The notes under the pieces are model-generated. The model did no database searches and had not been told where the DNA came from. It saw only the letters and a program-made list of their open reading frames with translations. A stretch of DNA of 64,000 bases from Halobacteriales archaeon QH_7_65_31 (GTDB lineage Archaea; Halobacteriota; Halobacteria; Halobacteriales; Haloarculaceae). The position numbers were made by a program, and so were the translations under genes. This document shows positions 8,405 to 16,564 of the stretch, piece after piece. Each line of letters starts with the position of its first letter. The stretch's first letter is position 1. The DNA is taken from positions 231,101-295,100 of the forward strand of contig PXQU01000016.1 of the NCBI GenBank assembly GCA_003021785.1. The letters are read 5' to 3'.

Positions 8405-8536
8405 GTGAAACTTATATTGGAACCGAACGCCGAGCAGCTCAACCAGAAGCAGTTCGTCGATTATCGAGAATACCGTACTGGGTTCATCGAGTCGCTCCAC
8501 TCAAATCATAAGGCCCGGAGAAAGGCGAAGGCATAG
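8405..8536 (+). pseudogene. truncated tyrosine-recombinase (integrase) N-terminus
   Basis: A 43-codon frame from GTG 8405 reads VKLILEPNAEQLNQKQFVDY then REYRTGFIESLHSNHKARRK before TAG at 8534-8536. The pattern (LEPxxEQLxxKQxxDYRxYRxxFIxxL) recalls the N-terminal core-binding start of some haloarchaeal phage-type integrases, from memory and without a search. No catalytic R...HxxR...Y domain follows. From 8537 to the endonuclease at 8785 I see no coding sequence I can support. The position, about 155 bases from the duplicated tRNA end, is where an integrase gene is expected. Confidence 0.45.
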
Positions 8537-8784
8537 CGACTATCCGGTCCACGGACCCGAGTATCGGATTGCACGGTTCAACCGGTAAGTATAGGATCAA
8601 AAGGGCCAGTGCACGATCTCGCCGATCTCCAAGCAAGCGAACAGATGTATAAACGAGCATATACCATACGGCAATGTCTCGGTAGCGACAAAATACAAGA
8701 CGTACCACTGACAGAACCGCGTCAACCAGATTTTCACAGAACGCTGTCGACAGAAATACATTGTTTGCATCGACACGGCACAGT

Positions 8785-9534
8785 ATGGTTGAGGACATCG
8801 AGTCTGAAGTCTCAGACGCAGTACAGTGGTACTGGGAAACCAGATCTGGACAAGGTGTAGAGCAACGGGGATCCGAAGATTCTGCACGCGGCAGACGCGC
8901 AGAGGTGTTGGGCGGCATGCAAATGGACGCCTTCGCCGGGTTAGTTGAGGATATTCTCGTTGGAGTTGGAGTGCCGAGAGAGTCGGTTCATCATGATTAT
9001 TACGCTACTCTTCCCGGGTATTTTCGACACGAGAAAGAGTGGGACACGGCAGTCGTTCACAACGATGAACTCCTTGCGGTCGTCGAATATAAGAGTCAAG
9101 CATCGAGTTTCGGGAATAACTTGAATAATAGAGCTGAAGAAGCAATAGGAAATAATACAGACTTGATTCAGGCGTACGAAGAAGGCGTGTTCGCCCCGTC
9201 ACCGCAACCATGGATCGGCTATCTAATGCTCATGGCCGACAACGACGAGTCCCGGAACGTACCGCAGGTGCGGGAGGTGAATTTCGAGGTGGACAATGAG
9301 TTCCAAGATGCAACATACGTGGATCGAATGGAGATTCTCTGCCAGCGTATGGTACGGCAGCGGTTAGTAAATGCAGCCGCGTTCCTACTCTCCGACGAGG
9401 AACAGGGAATGAGTGGTGAGTATTGGGAACCCCACGAGGAACTTCGATTCAAGCGGTTTGCGATGAGTCTCGCGTCGCATGTGCAGGGACACATCGATAC
9501 TCAGCAGGGTACGTTCGATATCGGCAACGAGTAG
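8785..9534 (+). CDS. type II restriction endonuclease, PaeR7I/XhoI family
   Basis: A 249-residue protein matching the PaeR7I family, whose characterised members PaeR7I and XhoI cut CTCGAG. The catalytic region is an (E/D)xK type: WDTAVVHNDELLAVVEYKSQ at about residues 85-104, followed by the family hallmark SSFGNNLNNRAEEA. The end of the protein carries the expected MVRQRLVNAAAFLLS helix. Length equals the family norm (about 246). The start at ATG 8785 gives the natural N-terminus; an upstream TTG would add 8 residues. Codon use is less GC-rich than in flanking genes. The cognate methyltransferase follows after 48 bases. Confidence 0.9.
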   Translation: MVEDIESEVSDAVQWYWETRSGQGVEQRGSEDSARGRRAEVLGGMQMDAFAGLVEDILVGVGVPRESVHHDYYATLPGYFRHEKEWDTAVVHNDELLAVVEYKSQASSFGNNLNNRAEEAIGNNTDLIQAYEEGVFAPSPQPWIGYLMLMADNDESRNVPQVREVNFEVDNEFQDATYVDRMEILCQRMVRQRLVNAAAFLLSDEEQGMSGEYWEPHEELRFKRFAMSLASHVQGHIDTQQGTFDIGNE

Positions 9535-9582
9535 GTTCACACACGTTCAAGTACTATTGAGAGATAAACCCTATTATCACGA

Positions 9583-10953
9583 ATGAAGGGACACGTTCCG
9601 ACACCACCGGATTTGGCGGAGAAGATGGTTCGACGCCTGTTTCAAGATACTGATCCGGCGAGCAGCGACCGGATCCTGTACCCCGGGTGTGGGACGGGTC
9701 CATTTGCCGCCGCGGTCGAGAGCGTGTGTGACGCGGAAGGTTGGGAGTACCCAAAGGGACTCGGAATCGAGATAAACCCGGAACACTTGGAGGAAGCGCG
9801 CACCCGTGATCTACAGCACGTCGAGTTCCGTGAACAGGACTTTCTCGCGACCGACATGCTTGATGCCGATCGGTTCCAGTATATCGTGGGGAACCCACCG
9901 TACGTTCCCATAGAAGGCCTTAGCGAAGCAGAGAAGACGCGATACAAATCCAAGTTCGATACGGCCGTGGGACGATTCGACTTGTACCTGCTATTCTTCG
10001 AGCAGGCGTTAGAGTTACTCACACCGGACGGTATTCTGACGTTCATCACGCCCGAAAAGTTCGAGTACGTTGATACTGCAGAACCGCTTCGTAGGCTATT
10101 AACGACGGACGACGTGTATGTCAAGAGCGTCGATCACATCGACGAAGACGCATTCACAGGATTAGTTACGTTTCCGTGCATCACTACCGTTAGACGCTAC
10201 GAGGGGGATGCAGACAACAAAACGCGGGTTACGCTCCGAGACTGGAGGGACCACACAACGACACTTCCCACGAACGGACGTAGCTGGGCGAGCCAAATCC
10301 GAGACGCCGACCTCAGCGACTTGGAGACTGGTGCGACGTTTGGAGACGTGACAGAGCGGATCAGCCCGGGCTTGGCGACCGGCGCCGACAAGGTGTTCGT
10401 GATGGACGCCGACGATGTCCCGGATGCGGTCGGTGACAAGTGGGTTAGACCAACCGTGAGCGGATCTCAACTCCGCGAATACGACGACCCATACACCGAC
10501 AGCGTGTTCGTGTGTCCGTACAAGGGCAATGAGGAGTTAGCGGACAAGGCTGAACTCGACACGACGCTGGACTGGTTGAAACAACACCGTGAGCGGTTAG
10601 AGGACCGTTCGTGTGTTGCCAAGGGAAAGAAATGGTACGCGTGGCACGAGAACCCACCGCTGGACGATATCTTACAGGAGAAGATCGTGTGGCGCGACAT
10701 CGATAAGCAACCAACGTTCTGGCTCGAAGACCGCGGTGACGTCGTTCCGAAGCACTCGGTATACTACGCCGTGCCAAAGAACGGTGTACCGGTGAGTGAG
10801 CTCATTGAATATCTCAATTCCCCGAAAGCCAGGATGTGGATGGAAGCGCACTGTCAGAAAGCGCACAACGGATATTACCGCTTGCAATCGCGAGTTCTGG
10901 GTAAATTACCAGTTCCGAAGGAGTGGGCGGATTCGTTTCAGGCGACGCTGTAG
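9583..10953 (+). CDS. N6-adenine DNA methyltransferase of the PaeR7I/XhoI-type system
   Basis: A 456-residue gamma-class (Eco57I-like) adenine methyltransferase. Motif X/I is HVPTPPDLAEKMV then RILYPGCGTGPFAAAVE at about residues 30-45, and catalytic motif IV is YIVGNPPYVPIEG at about residue 104. The C-terminal half contains a TaqI-like target-recognition region ending SELIEYLNSPKARMWMEAHC and YRLQSRVLGKLPVPKEW. It presumably methylates the adenine of CTCGAG and protects the host from the neighbouring endonuclease. Gene order R then M on the same strand suggests one transcript. The specificity is inferred from the partner. Confidence 0.9.
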   Translation: MKGHVPTPPDLAEKMVRRLFQDTDPASSDRILYPGCGTGPFAAAVESVCDAEGWEYPKGLGIEINPEHLEEARTRDLQHVEFREQDFLATDMLDADRFQYIVGNPPYVPIEGLSEAEKTRYKSKFDTAVGRFDLYLLFFEQALELLTPDGILTFITPEKFEYVDTAEPLRRLLTTDDVYVKSVDHIDEDAFTGLVTFPCITTVRRYEGDADNKTRVTLRDWRDHTTTLPTNGRSWASQIRDADLSDLETGATFGDVTERISPGLATGADKVFVMDADDVPDAVGDKWVRPTVSGSQLREYDDPYTDSVFVCPYKGNEELADKAELDTTLDWLKQHRERLEDRSCVAKGKKWYAWHENPPLDDILQEKIVWRDIDKQPTFWLEDRGDVVPKHSVYYAVPKNGVPVSELIEYLNSPKARMWMEAHCQKAHNGYYRLQSRVLGKLPVPKEWADSFQATL

Positions 10954-11270
10954 GCCAGCTGGGCATGAGTGAGCACCAGCCAAACTTTTCTGAGTGAGTA
11001 ATGAGCGTTCATGCAGATCTACTCCGTGCAAACTGAACTATCACGTGCACACGGTTGTACCGTGTAACTGCGGTGTAGGCAGTGCAAGCCCGTCGACGAT
11101 GGGGCACACGTGGCGGCGCGTTACTGCACGAAAAGAGGATCCGAATCCTCAATTGAATTCACCAGTGTCAATTGATCTCTCTACTATCGGGGACTTAGAT
11201 GAAGCCACTGGGTAGGACGAGCGATAACTTCGAGAGGATGCACGCACTGCAGCCAGAGTATGTGTTGTCA
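10954..11270. other. non-coding right flank of the island
   Basis: No convincing gene was found. A 73-codon open frame at 10994-11215 (+) has Cys/Ser-rich composition, no recognisable motif and no promoter, and is probably chance. Base composition shifts from A/T-enriched to the host level at about 11.25-11.3 kb, taken as the right edge of the island. Confidence 0.4.
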
Positions 11271-11574
11271 TCACCGAACTGCTGAACGTTTAGACGCTGT
11301 CATAGCTACTTCGATCCGCCTCTCTCGTGCCGTTCGCCACTTTGTCGTCATCGATGTGTTCGCCCAGTGAGTCGGTTGCACCACGCCGCGGTTCCACGCG
11401 TAGATGATGACGGTCGGCGAGGGACTCGACGCACCGATGAGGAGTAGCGTCAGTAGCCAACTGCGTGTCACCTCGACCGCGGACGGCGCCGACCGACGCC
11501 CTCGATTCGGAGTCCACAGCGACGAAAGCACGAGCAAACACTGACCGACGGCCAGAGCACCGACGACCGAGTCC
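11271..11574 (-). other. possible remnant or small hydrophobic protein
   Basis: On the minus strand an open frame reads ALAVGQCLLVLSSLWTPN, then TRSWLLTLLLIGASSPSPTV and YAWNRGVVQPTH, with two hydrophobic stretches. No ATG suits it: the frame continues in from the neighbouring RNA-binding gene, and only a GTG inside the first hydrophobic stretch could start it. It may be a truncated membrane-protein gene at the island border, or chance. Nothing else is recognisable here. Confidence 0.25.
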
Positions 11575-12012
11575 TCAGTCGGCCCGCAGCTCCTCCAGCG
11601 TCTCGGCGACGTTCTCGACGGCGCTCTCCTTCTTTGCCGGATACGCTTCCACCTTCCCGCGGAGGGTGATCCCGTCGCCCTGCACGACGTCACCGCGGAA
11701 CGCCGCCTGCTTATCCAGCGTCAGGAAGAAGGTGCAGTCGTCGTCCACGCGGTGGTCGAGCTCGTCGATGACGGCGTCGATCCCGTCCAGTTCGGTCAGC
11801 GCCGACAGCACGTAACGCATCTCATCGGCCCGCTCCAGTCGGACTGAGACGACGAGGATACGGTCGCCGTGGAACCCCTCCGTCTCGGTGTACTCCAGCT
11901 CCACCTCGTCGTCGGGGACGAACGTGCGAAGCGCGTCGGCGACGCGCTTCTCGTCTTCCGTGACGTAACAGAACGCCCGGAGATCGACGTAGTGGAACGG
12001 GACCGACGCCAC
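11575..12012 (-). CDS. predicted RNA-binding protein (archaeal exosome-associated family, COG1325-like)
   Basis: A 145-residue acidic protein starting at GTG 12012. It resembles the archaeal family described as a predicted exosome-linked RNA-binding protein with a double-stranded-RNA-binding-like fold: VPFHYVDLRAFCYVTEDEKR at the N-terminus, VEYTE-like GFHGDRILVVSVRLE in the middle, and DDDCTFFLTLDKQAAFRG near residue 95. The C-terminal helix carries AKKESAVENVAETLEEL. It is preceded 1 base away by a small SH3-like gene with which it is probably co-transcribed. No catalytic motif is seen. Confidence 0.75.
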   Translation of the reverse strand: MASVPFHYVDLRAFCYVTEDEKRVADALRTFVPDDEVELEYTETEGFHGDRILVVSVRLERADEMRYVLSALTELDGIDAVIDELDHRVDDDCTFFLTLDKQAAFRGDVVQGDGITLRGKVEAYPAKKESAVENVAETLEELRAD

Positions 12013-12013
12013 G

Positions 12014-12211
12014 TTACTCCTCGTCGTCGGCGGCGTCGACAGCGGTCAGCGCGTCGGCGGCGATCCCCGCCTCTTGACCGTCCTCGAACGAGATGACGTA
12101 CTGCTCGTCACCGAACATCGTCTCCGAGACGCTCTGGACCGTGCCCGTCTCCCCGTCGTGTTCGCTGTGCTCGTCGTGTAACACGACCGCGTCGTCTTCT
12201 TCGAAGCTCAT
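12014..12211 (-). CDS. small SH3/KOW-like conserved protein
   Basis: A 65-residue acidic protein with a predicted small beta-barrel: DDAVVLHDEHSEHDGETGTV followed by SETMFGDEQYVISFEDGQE. The hydrophobic-glycine-strand pattern resembles KOW or SH3-like nucleic-acid-binding domains and is common in haloarchaea. Immediately followed by the RNA-binding protein gene, so an RNA-related role is plausible. I do not know a characterised member. Confidence 0.7.
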   Translation of the reverse strand: MSFEEDDAVVLHDEHSEHDGETGTVQSVSETMFGDEQYVISFEDGQEAGIAADALTAVDAADDEE

Positions 12212-12257
12212 ACCCTCGATTCCAGCGAACGGGCAAAAAGCGCGTCGTTTCGTCGGA

Positions 12258-13124
12258 TTACCACTCGACGCCGTCCTGTGTCTCCGCGTCCTGTCGGCGG
12301 AGCGCGGCCCGCGCGTTCGAGGCGTCGTAGCCGAACAGCACCGAGTCGGCGTACGCCTCTGCGACCTCGGTCGCGTGCAACAGATCGTCGATATCTACGT
12401 CGACGGCGTACAGTTCGATCGACAGCGGGGTATCGAGCCGGTCGCGAAAGCCGGAGGCGATGGTCTCCAGCCAGTAGGTCGTCCCGTAGTAGGTGTCGTA
12501 CAGCGGAACCACGAACTCGTCGACAAGCGGTTCGAGCATCGCCAGATCCAGCCCGGCCCGCTCGTAGAGGTGGTCTCTGTACGGGTCCGGATACAGCGTG
12601 AAGTAGGTCCGGCCGGGGATCCGACTCGTCGCTTCCTCGACGAACTCGGTGATGACCGACGCACGCCACTCGTACCGGTCCTCGACGGTGGTCTCCGTCG
12701 GCGGCGGTCCCGTGCCCTGCTCGTGGCGCGTCTCGACCCACGTCTCGAACCGCTCGTTACAGCGGTCACAGTAACAGTACTCCTGTCGCGGGAAGCCGAC
12801 GTCGTCGAGCCGGAGATCGCCGTTCACGTCGGCACAGTCCTCGATGATCTCCAGTAGCCCCTCGCGATACCCCTCGTGGGTGGGACAGACGTACGCCCAG
12901 TCGAAGAACTGTCGCTCGCGGGTCGCCTGCTGGCCCTCCGGATTGGTCGGGACGAGGTCGTCGTTCTCGCTCGCAGCGGCGTTATCACCAAAACAGGAGA
13001 TCATGCTGACGGCGTCTTCGAGCGGCTCGTTCGATCGCCCGGAGACGTCCTTCACCTCGAAGAAGTTCCGCTCGAACTCCGGATACTCGATGTCCTCGGG
13101 ATTCCGCGTGACGACCCCGTACAT
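12258..13124 (-). CDS. haloarchaeal conserved protein of unknown function with CxCxxC motif
   Basis: A 288-residue cytosolic protein. Features visible are an acidic N-terminus (MYGVVTRNPEDIEYPEF), GYREGLLEIIEDCADVNG, then FPRQEYCYCDRCNERF at about residue 112, a probable metal-binding CxCxxC. The second half alternates beta strands and helices (YFTLYPDPYR, DEFVVPLYDTYYG, SIELYAVDVD, DSVLFGYDASNARAA) in a way that suggests a TIM barrel similar to glycoside-hydrolase-like domains. No catalytic assignment is possible from sequence alone. It is monocistronic between pyrI and the SH3-like gene. Confidence 0.7.
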   Translation of the reverse strand: MYGVVTRNPEDIEYPEFERNFFEVKDVSGRSNEPLEDAVSMISCFGDNAAASENDDLVPTNPEGQQATRERQFFDWAYVCPTHEGYREGLLEIIEDCADVNGDLRLDDVGFPRQEYCYCDRCNERFETWVETRHEQGTGPPPTETTVEDRYEWRASVITEFVEEATSRIPGRTYFTLYPDPYRDHLYERAGLDLAMLEPLVDEFVVPLYDTYYGTTYWLETIASGFRDRLDTPLSIELYAVDVDIDDLLHATEVAEAYADSVLFGYDASNARAALRRQDAETQDGVEW

Positions 13125-13178
13125 GGGGTGAGATAGCCGACCCTCGGGGGTAAATCGTTCGAAAGAGCGGGTACTCGA

Positions 13179-13640
13179 TCACGTGCTCTCGATGAGCGAC
13201 GCGACGTCGTCGCGCACGATCGTGTCACAGTAGCGACAGCGAACGCCGTCGTCCAGCACGTCGAAGGCGGAATCGACCGGCTCCTCGCCCGTCGTGATAC
13301 AGCTCACGTTCGGACACGAGAGCACGCCGATGACCTCGTCGGGTCGAGAGACGCGTGACTTCTCTGACACCTCGTACTCGCGGACGATGTTGATACTCGC
13401 CCGCGGAGCGATGAGCGAGAGCACGTCCACCTCGTCGGCGCTCAGCTCCCGGTCTTCGATCTTGAGGATGTCCTTCCGCCCGAGTCGATCGGAGGGCACG
13501 TTCATACCGAGCGAGATCTCCTCGTCGCCCGAGCCGTCGATGCCGAGGACGGCGAGGACGTGGAGCGCCGTCCCGCCCGGCACGTGGTCGATGACGGTTC
13601 CGTCTCTGATCTTCGAGACGCGGAGTTCGGTGTCTGTCAT
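13179..13640 (-). CDS. pyrI: aspartate carbamoyltransferase regulatory chain
   Basis: A 153-residue regulatory subunit that binds nucleotide effectors and assembles with PyrB in de novo pyrimidine synthesis. The N-terminal allosteric domain begins [18 protein letters not shown]. The C-terminal zinc domain has four cysteines: SCPNVSC at about residue 108 and RCRYC near 133. The length is normal for archaea. Its start overlaps the end of pyrB by 4 bases, the usual coupling. Confidence 0.96.
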   Translation of the reverse strand: MTDTELRVSKIRDGTVIDHVPGGTALHVLAVLGIDGSGDEEISLGMNVPSDRLGRKDILKIEDRELSADEVDVLSLIAPRASINIVREYEVSEKSRVSRPDEVIGVLSCPNVSCITTGEEPVDSAFDVLDDGVRCRYCDTIVRDDVASLIEST

Positions 13641-14539
13641 AACATGGAGTCGAGCAGCGCCATCCGAACGGGAACGCCGTTGTGGGCCTGCTCGAAGTAG
13701 CGTGCGTGGTCGGTGTCGTCGATATCCGGGGCGATCTCGTCGACGCGGGGTAACGGATGCATCACCGTCAGCTCGTCGCGCGCGTCCGCGAGCACGTCGG
13801 CGTCGATGCGGTACTCGCCGGCGACGGCGCGGTACTCGCTCTCGTCGGGAAACCGCTCGCGCTGGATGCGCGTGACGTACAACACGTCTAACTCGTCGAG
13901 CACGGCGTCCAGATCGGTGTGCTCTTTCACGACCGCCCCCGACTCGTGGAGATCGAACCGAACGTTACGGGGGAGCGCGAGCGACTCCGGGCTGATGAAA
14001 TGCATCCGCGCGTCGAAGTTCGTCAGTGCACCTGCGAGCGAGTGGACCGTCCGGCCGTACTTCAGATCGCCCATGACGCCGATGCGAAGATCGTCCAGCC
14101 CGGCGTTCTCCCGGATCGTGTAGAGATCCAACAGCGTCTGTGAGGGGTGTTGCCCCGCGCCGTCGCCGGCGTTGATAACAGGCACATCGACGAACTCGGC
14201 GGCGAGTCGAGCGGCCCCCTCGCTCGGATGCCGGAGGACGATGCCGTCGGCGTAGCCCGCGACGACCCGCATCGTGTCAGCGAGCGATTCCCCTTTCGTG
14301 ACGGACGAGGAGTCGACGCTCCCCATGTCGGTGGCGCTGCCCCCGAGCCGCTTGATCGCGGCGTCGAAGCTCATCTTCGTTCGCGTGCTCGGCTCGAAGA
14401 AACAGAGCGCCAACAGCGTGTCGGGGCGCGTGTCGGCGAAGGCGGTCGGATCGGCGTCGAACTCGGCGGCGCGGTCGAGCACCGACTCGATATCCGTCCG
14501 CGAGAGCTGTTTCGCGCCGATGAGGTGATCGTGGCGCAC
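13637..14539 (-). CDS. pyrB: aspartate carbamoyltransferase catalytic subunit
   Basis: A 300-residue enzyme that transfers the carbamoyl group from carbamoyl phosphate to aspartate. The carbamoyl-phosphate-binding motif [11 protein letters not shown] is at about residue 52, [12 protein letters not shown] is at about 132, and the C-terminal HPLPRVDEI is the aspartate-binding loop. The gene is first in a pyrBI pair. The 58-base gap to the divergent ParA-like gene must hold both promoters; TATA-like GCATTACCAAGC lies in it. Confidence 0.96.
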   Translation of the reverse strand: MRHDHLIGAKQLSRTDIESVLDRAAEFDADPTAFADTRPDTLLALCFFEPSTRTKMSFDAAIKRLGGSATDMGSVDSSSVTKGESLADTMRVVAGYADGIVLRHPSEGAARLAAEFVDVPVINAGDGAGQHPSQTLLDLYTIRENAGLDDLRIGVMGDLKYGRTVHSLAGALTNFDARMHFISPESLALPRNVRFDLHESGAVVKEHTDLDAVLDELDVLYVTRIQRERFPDESEYRAVAGEYRIDADVLADARDELTVMHPLPRVDEIAPDIDDTDHARYFEQAHNGVPVRMALLDSML

Positions 14540-14597
14540 TACCAGTCCCCGCGACTCCGAGCATTACCAAGCTTTCGACCCGCGGGCCGACGTTCAT

Positions 14598-15224
14598 GTG
14601 CGATGCCGGACCACCCTCGCCGTGCTCGCAGTCGCTGGCGGCAAGGGCGGCGTCGGACGGACGGCCACGACTCTCGGGCTCGCCGCCGCCGCGGCCCGGG
14701 TCGGCTACGCGCCGGTCGTCGTCGATGCGAACCGCGACTGTCCGGACCTCGCGCGGCGTGCCGGGGGCGGAGACGACGGTATCGCCGCGCTCGCGGGCGG
14801 CGAATCGCTATCGGACGCCGGAGCGAGCGTCGACGGTGTCACCGTCGTCGGTGCACGGCCCGAGGACCCGCCTGACTCATACGAGACGGCGCTCGCCCGA
14901 CTGGAAACGAGCGCCCGACCGGTGTTCATCGACGCCCCGGCGGGGGCCGGTCCCGACGCGACTCGCTCGCTCCGGTTCGCCAGTCGGACGGTGCTCACGA
15001 CGAGGGCGACGGAGCGTGCCGTTCGCGCGACCGAGAAGACGGACGCGATGGCCCGGCGTCTCGGTGCGCCACCGATTGTGACGGTGGTGACGAGAACACA
15101 GACAGTCGGGCCGGCGACGCGGCTCCGTCCGGCACTGACGGCGACGATCCCCGCGGTCGATCGCCCGGCTTGGCGACGGGCCGGCCACGCGTACGACCGG
15201 CTGTGGCGACGGCTGGCCGGTTAG
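14598..15224 (+). CDS. MinD/ParA-like P-loop ATPase
   Basis: A 208-residue member of the SIMIBI class with a deviant Walker A, AVAGGKGGVGRTATTLGL, at about residues 11-28, followed by VVVDANRDCPDLA. It is smaller than typical MinD (about 240-260) and lacks a clear amphipathic membrane-targeting helix at its arginine-rich C-terminus. No ParB-like or cargo gene is adjacent, so its target is unknown. Haloarchaea carry several MinD paralogues, some acting in polar positioning. It overlaps the convergent HNH gene by 4 bases. Confidence 0.8.
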   Translation: MRCRTTLAVLAVAGGKGGVGRTATTLGLAAAAARVGYAPVVVDANRDCPDLARRAGGGDDGIAALAGGESLSDAGASVDGVTVVGARPEDPPDSYETALARLETSARPVFIDAPAGAGPDATRSLRFASRTVLTTRATERAVRATEKTDAMARRLGAPPIVTVVTRTQTVGPATRLRPALTATIPAVDRPAWRRAGHAYDRLWRRLAG

Positions 15225-15517
15225 CGTCGCTCGCGCACGTCGTTGCTCGTCCGCACGTCGATACTCGTCTTGTTCGTGGTGCGGATCCAGTCGAGATACG
15301 ACTGCATCCGGTCGGCCGCACGCAGGGTCTCGACGGTGTGGTACGTCTCGATGAGTTCGTCGTTCGTGAACAGCGCGTGGAGCTGGTCGTGACACGGCGA
15401 ACAGACCACGGCGACGGGTGACTCGTCTCGGTGTTCGGGGACGAGATGGTGTCGCTCCATCGGAAGGCGGTCGCCGTACCGACCACAGAGCGCACACGGC
15501 TCCGCGTCCTCAGCCAT
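15221..15517 (-). CDS. small HNH-like zinc protein
   Basis: A 98-residue protein resembling HNH nucleases. It has CALCGRYGD at residue 8, the HNH-type ERHHLVPEH at about 22, and CSPCHDQLHALF at about 39, so two CxxC pairs and the His-His core are present. The C-terminal half is helical (VETLRAADRMQSYLDWI). Such short HNH proteins are common in haloarchaea and may be structural zinc-finger proteins rather than active nucleases. It is convergent with the ParA-like gene. Confidence 0.7.
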   Translation of the reverse strand: MAEDAEPCALCGRYGDRLPMERHHLVPEHRDESPVAVVCSPCHDQLHALFTNDELIETYHTVETLRAADRMQSYLDWIRTTNKTSIDVRTSNDVRERR

Positions 15518-15562
15518 AGCTATCGGAAGGAACTGAAGCCGGTAAAACTGCGCGTCCGGTGG

Positions 15563-16480
15563 CTACTCCTCGATCTCTGCGGCGAGCTCGTCGGCGTCGA
15601 TGTCGGCGTCTTCGAGTGCCTCCTCGATGTCAGCGCCCTCTTCGCCGCCGCCCATACCCATGCCGCCCATACCGCCCATCATGCCACCCATGCCCATGCC
15701 GGAGCCGTCGATGACCTCCTCGATGACGATGCGGTCGATCTCGGTCTGGTCGATGACCTGCCCGCCGATCTGCTGTTTCTGGAACATCCACTGCTGGTTC
15801 ATCGCCAGCTGCGGCGTGGACTCGATGTACAGCGACGTCTTCTCGACCGTCTCGGTGACGGTCTCCGGCTCGCCGTCCTCGTCGTCCGGCTCCTCGACGC
15901 TGGTTTCCTCGACCTCCTCCTCTTCGAGACGCATCTCCAGATCGACGTCGAGGAACATACCGAACAGCCCCTCGGCCCGTTCGAGGGTATCCTCGACCTC
16001 GTCGAGCAGCTCGTACTCGTACTCGACGGACTCGCCGGCCAACGGGTGATTGAAATCGACGCGTGCGCGACCGCCGACGATCGTTTCGAGATACCCCTGC
16101 TCGCCGTCGATATCTACCTGTGCGCCCGGTCGCATCGAGTCCTCGGGAATCTTGTCGGCCGAAACCGTTCGAACCTCGCTCTCGTCGTACTCGCCGAAGG
16201 CGTTCTCGGCGCTGACGGTGACCGAACCGGACTCGCCCGGCTCCTTCCCCTCGATATCCTCCTCGACGGTCGGGAACAGATGCTGCTCTCCGAGCGTGAT
16301 GACGCGCGGCTCGAACTCGCCCTGATCGGCGACGCCCTCCTCCTCGGCGACTTCCTCGTCGGTCGTGTCGACGAGCTGGTCACCCTCGGTCGTGCGCGCA
16401 GTGTAGGCGACGCGGACGAAATCGCCGTCCTGTACTCCCGTCGTCTCCGTCTCCTCGGTCTCGTCGGCTTCCTCACTCAT
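15563..16480 (-). CDS. FKBP-type peptidyl-prolyl cis-trans isomerase (SlyD-like) with Met/Gly-rich tail
   Basis: A 305-residue protein. The FKBP domain spans about 18-170: GDFVRVAYTARTTEGDQLVD, LGEQHLFPTVEEDIEGKEPG, then an inserted IF domain and the closing VDFNHPLAGESVEYEYEL. This is the SlyD/long archaeal FKBP layout, acting in protein folding. The C-terminal part adds a beta-rich acidic domain, a glycine-methionine segment (SGMGMGGMMGGMGGMGMGGG) near residue 270 and an acidic helix. That Met-rich segment is unusual and could bind soft metal ions or be a flexible linker. Monocistronic. Confidence 0.9.
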   Translation of the reverse strand: MSEEADETEETETTGVQDGDFVRVAYTARTTEGDQLVDTTDEEVAEEEGVADQGEFEPRVITLGEQHLFPTVEEDIEGKEPGESGSVTVSAENAFGEYDESEVRTVSADKIPEDSMRPGAQVDIDGEQGYLETIVGGRARVDFNHPLAGESVEYEYELLDEVEDTLERAEGLFGMFLDVDLEMRLEEEEVEETSVEEPDDEDGEPETVTETVEKTSLYIESTPQLAMNQQWMFQKQQIGGQVIDQTEIDRIVIEEVIDGSGMGMGGMMGGMGGMGMGGGEEGADIEEALEDADIDADELAAEIEE

Positions 16481-16564
16481 ACCACGTCAGAGTCACGTCG
16501 CACCCTTAACAATCACGTTTCGCCCGTCGGCGTGCTTTTGCGTCTCGCCCGCTCACACCGCCGT

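Larger units (their letters stand above)
8137..11270. mobile_element. integrated restriction-modification island downstream of tRNA-Leu
   Basis: From the tRNA end to about 11.27 kb the DNA is visibly richer in A/T than the flanks and uses A/T-ending codons (ATA, TTA, AAT) that are rare elsewhere in the window. It starts with a duplicated tRNA 3' end, then a truncated integrase-like frame, then a PaeR7I-type endonuclease and its methyltransferase. No intact integrase and no clear right-hand attachment repeat were found, so the right boundary is set by composition only. It looks like a decayed or partly deleted integrative element that retained its restriction system. Confidence 0.6.

Noticed and set aside
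10994..11215. A 73-codon frame after the methyltransferase
   Set aside because: No motif, odd composition, no promoter; could be a chance frame in the island flank.
11241..11252. Possible right-hand attachment copy (ACGCACTG shared with the region at 8245)
   Set aside because: Only about eight bases agree, which is expected by chance in 3 kb.
15431..16564. Long in-frame extension upstream of the CYTH protein
   Set aside because: It runs antisense through the FKBP gene and reads as low-complexity L, V, D; the family start MYEVELK is at 16565.
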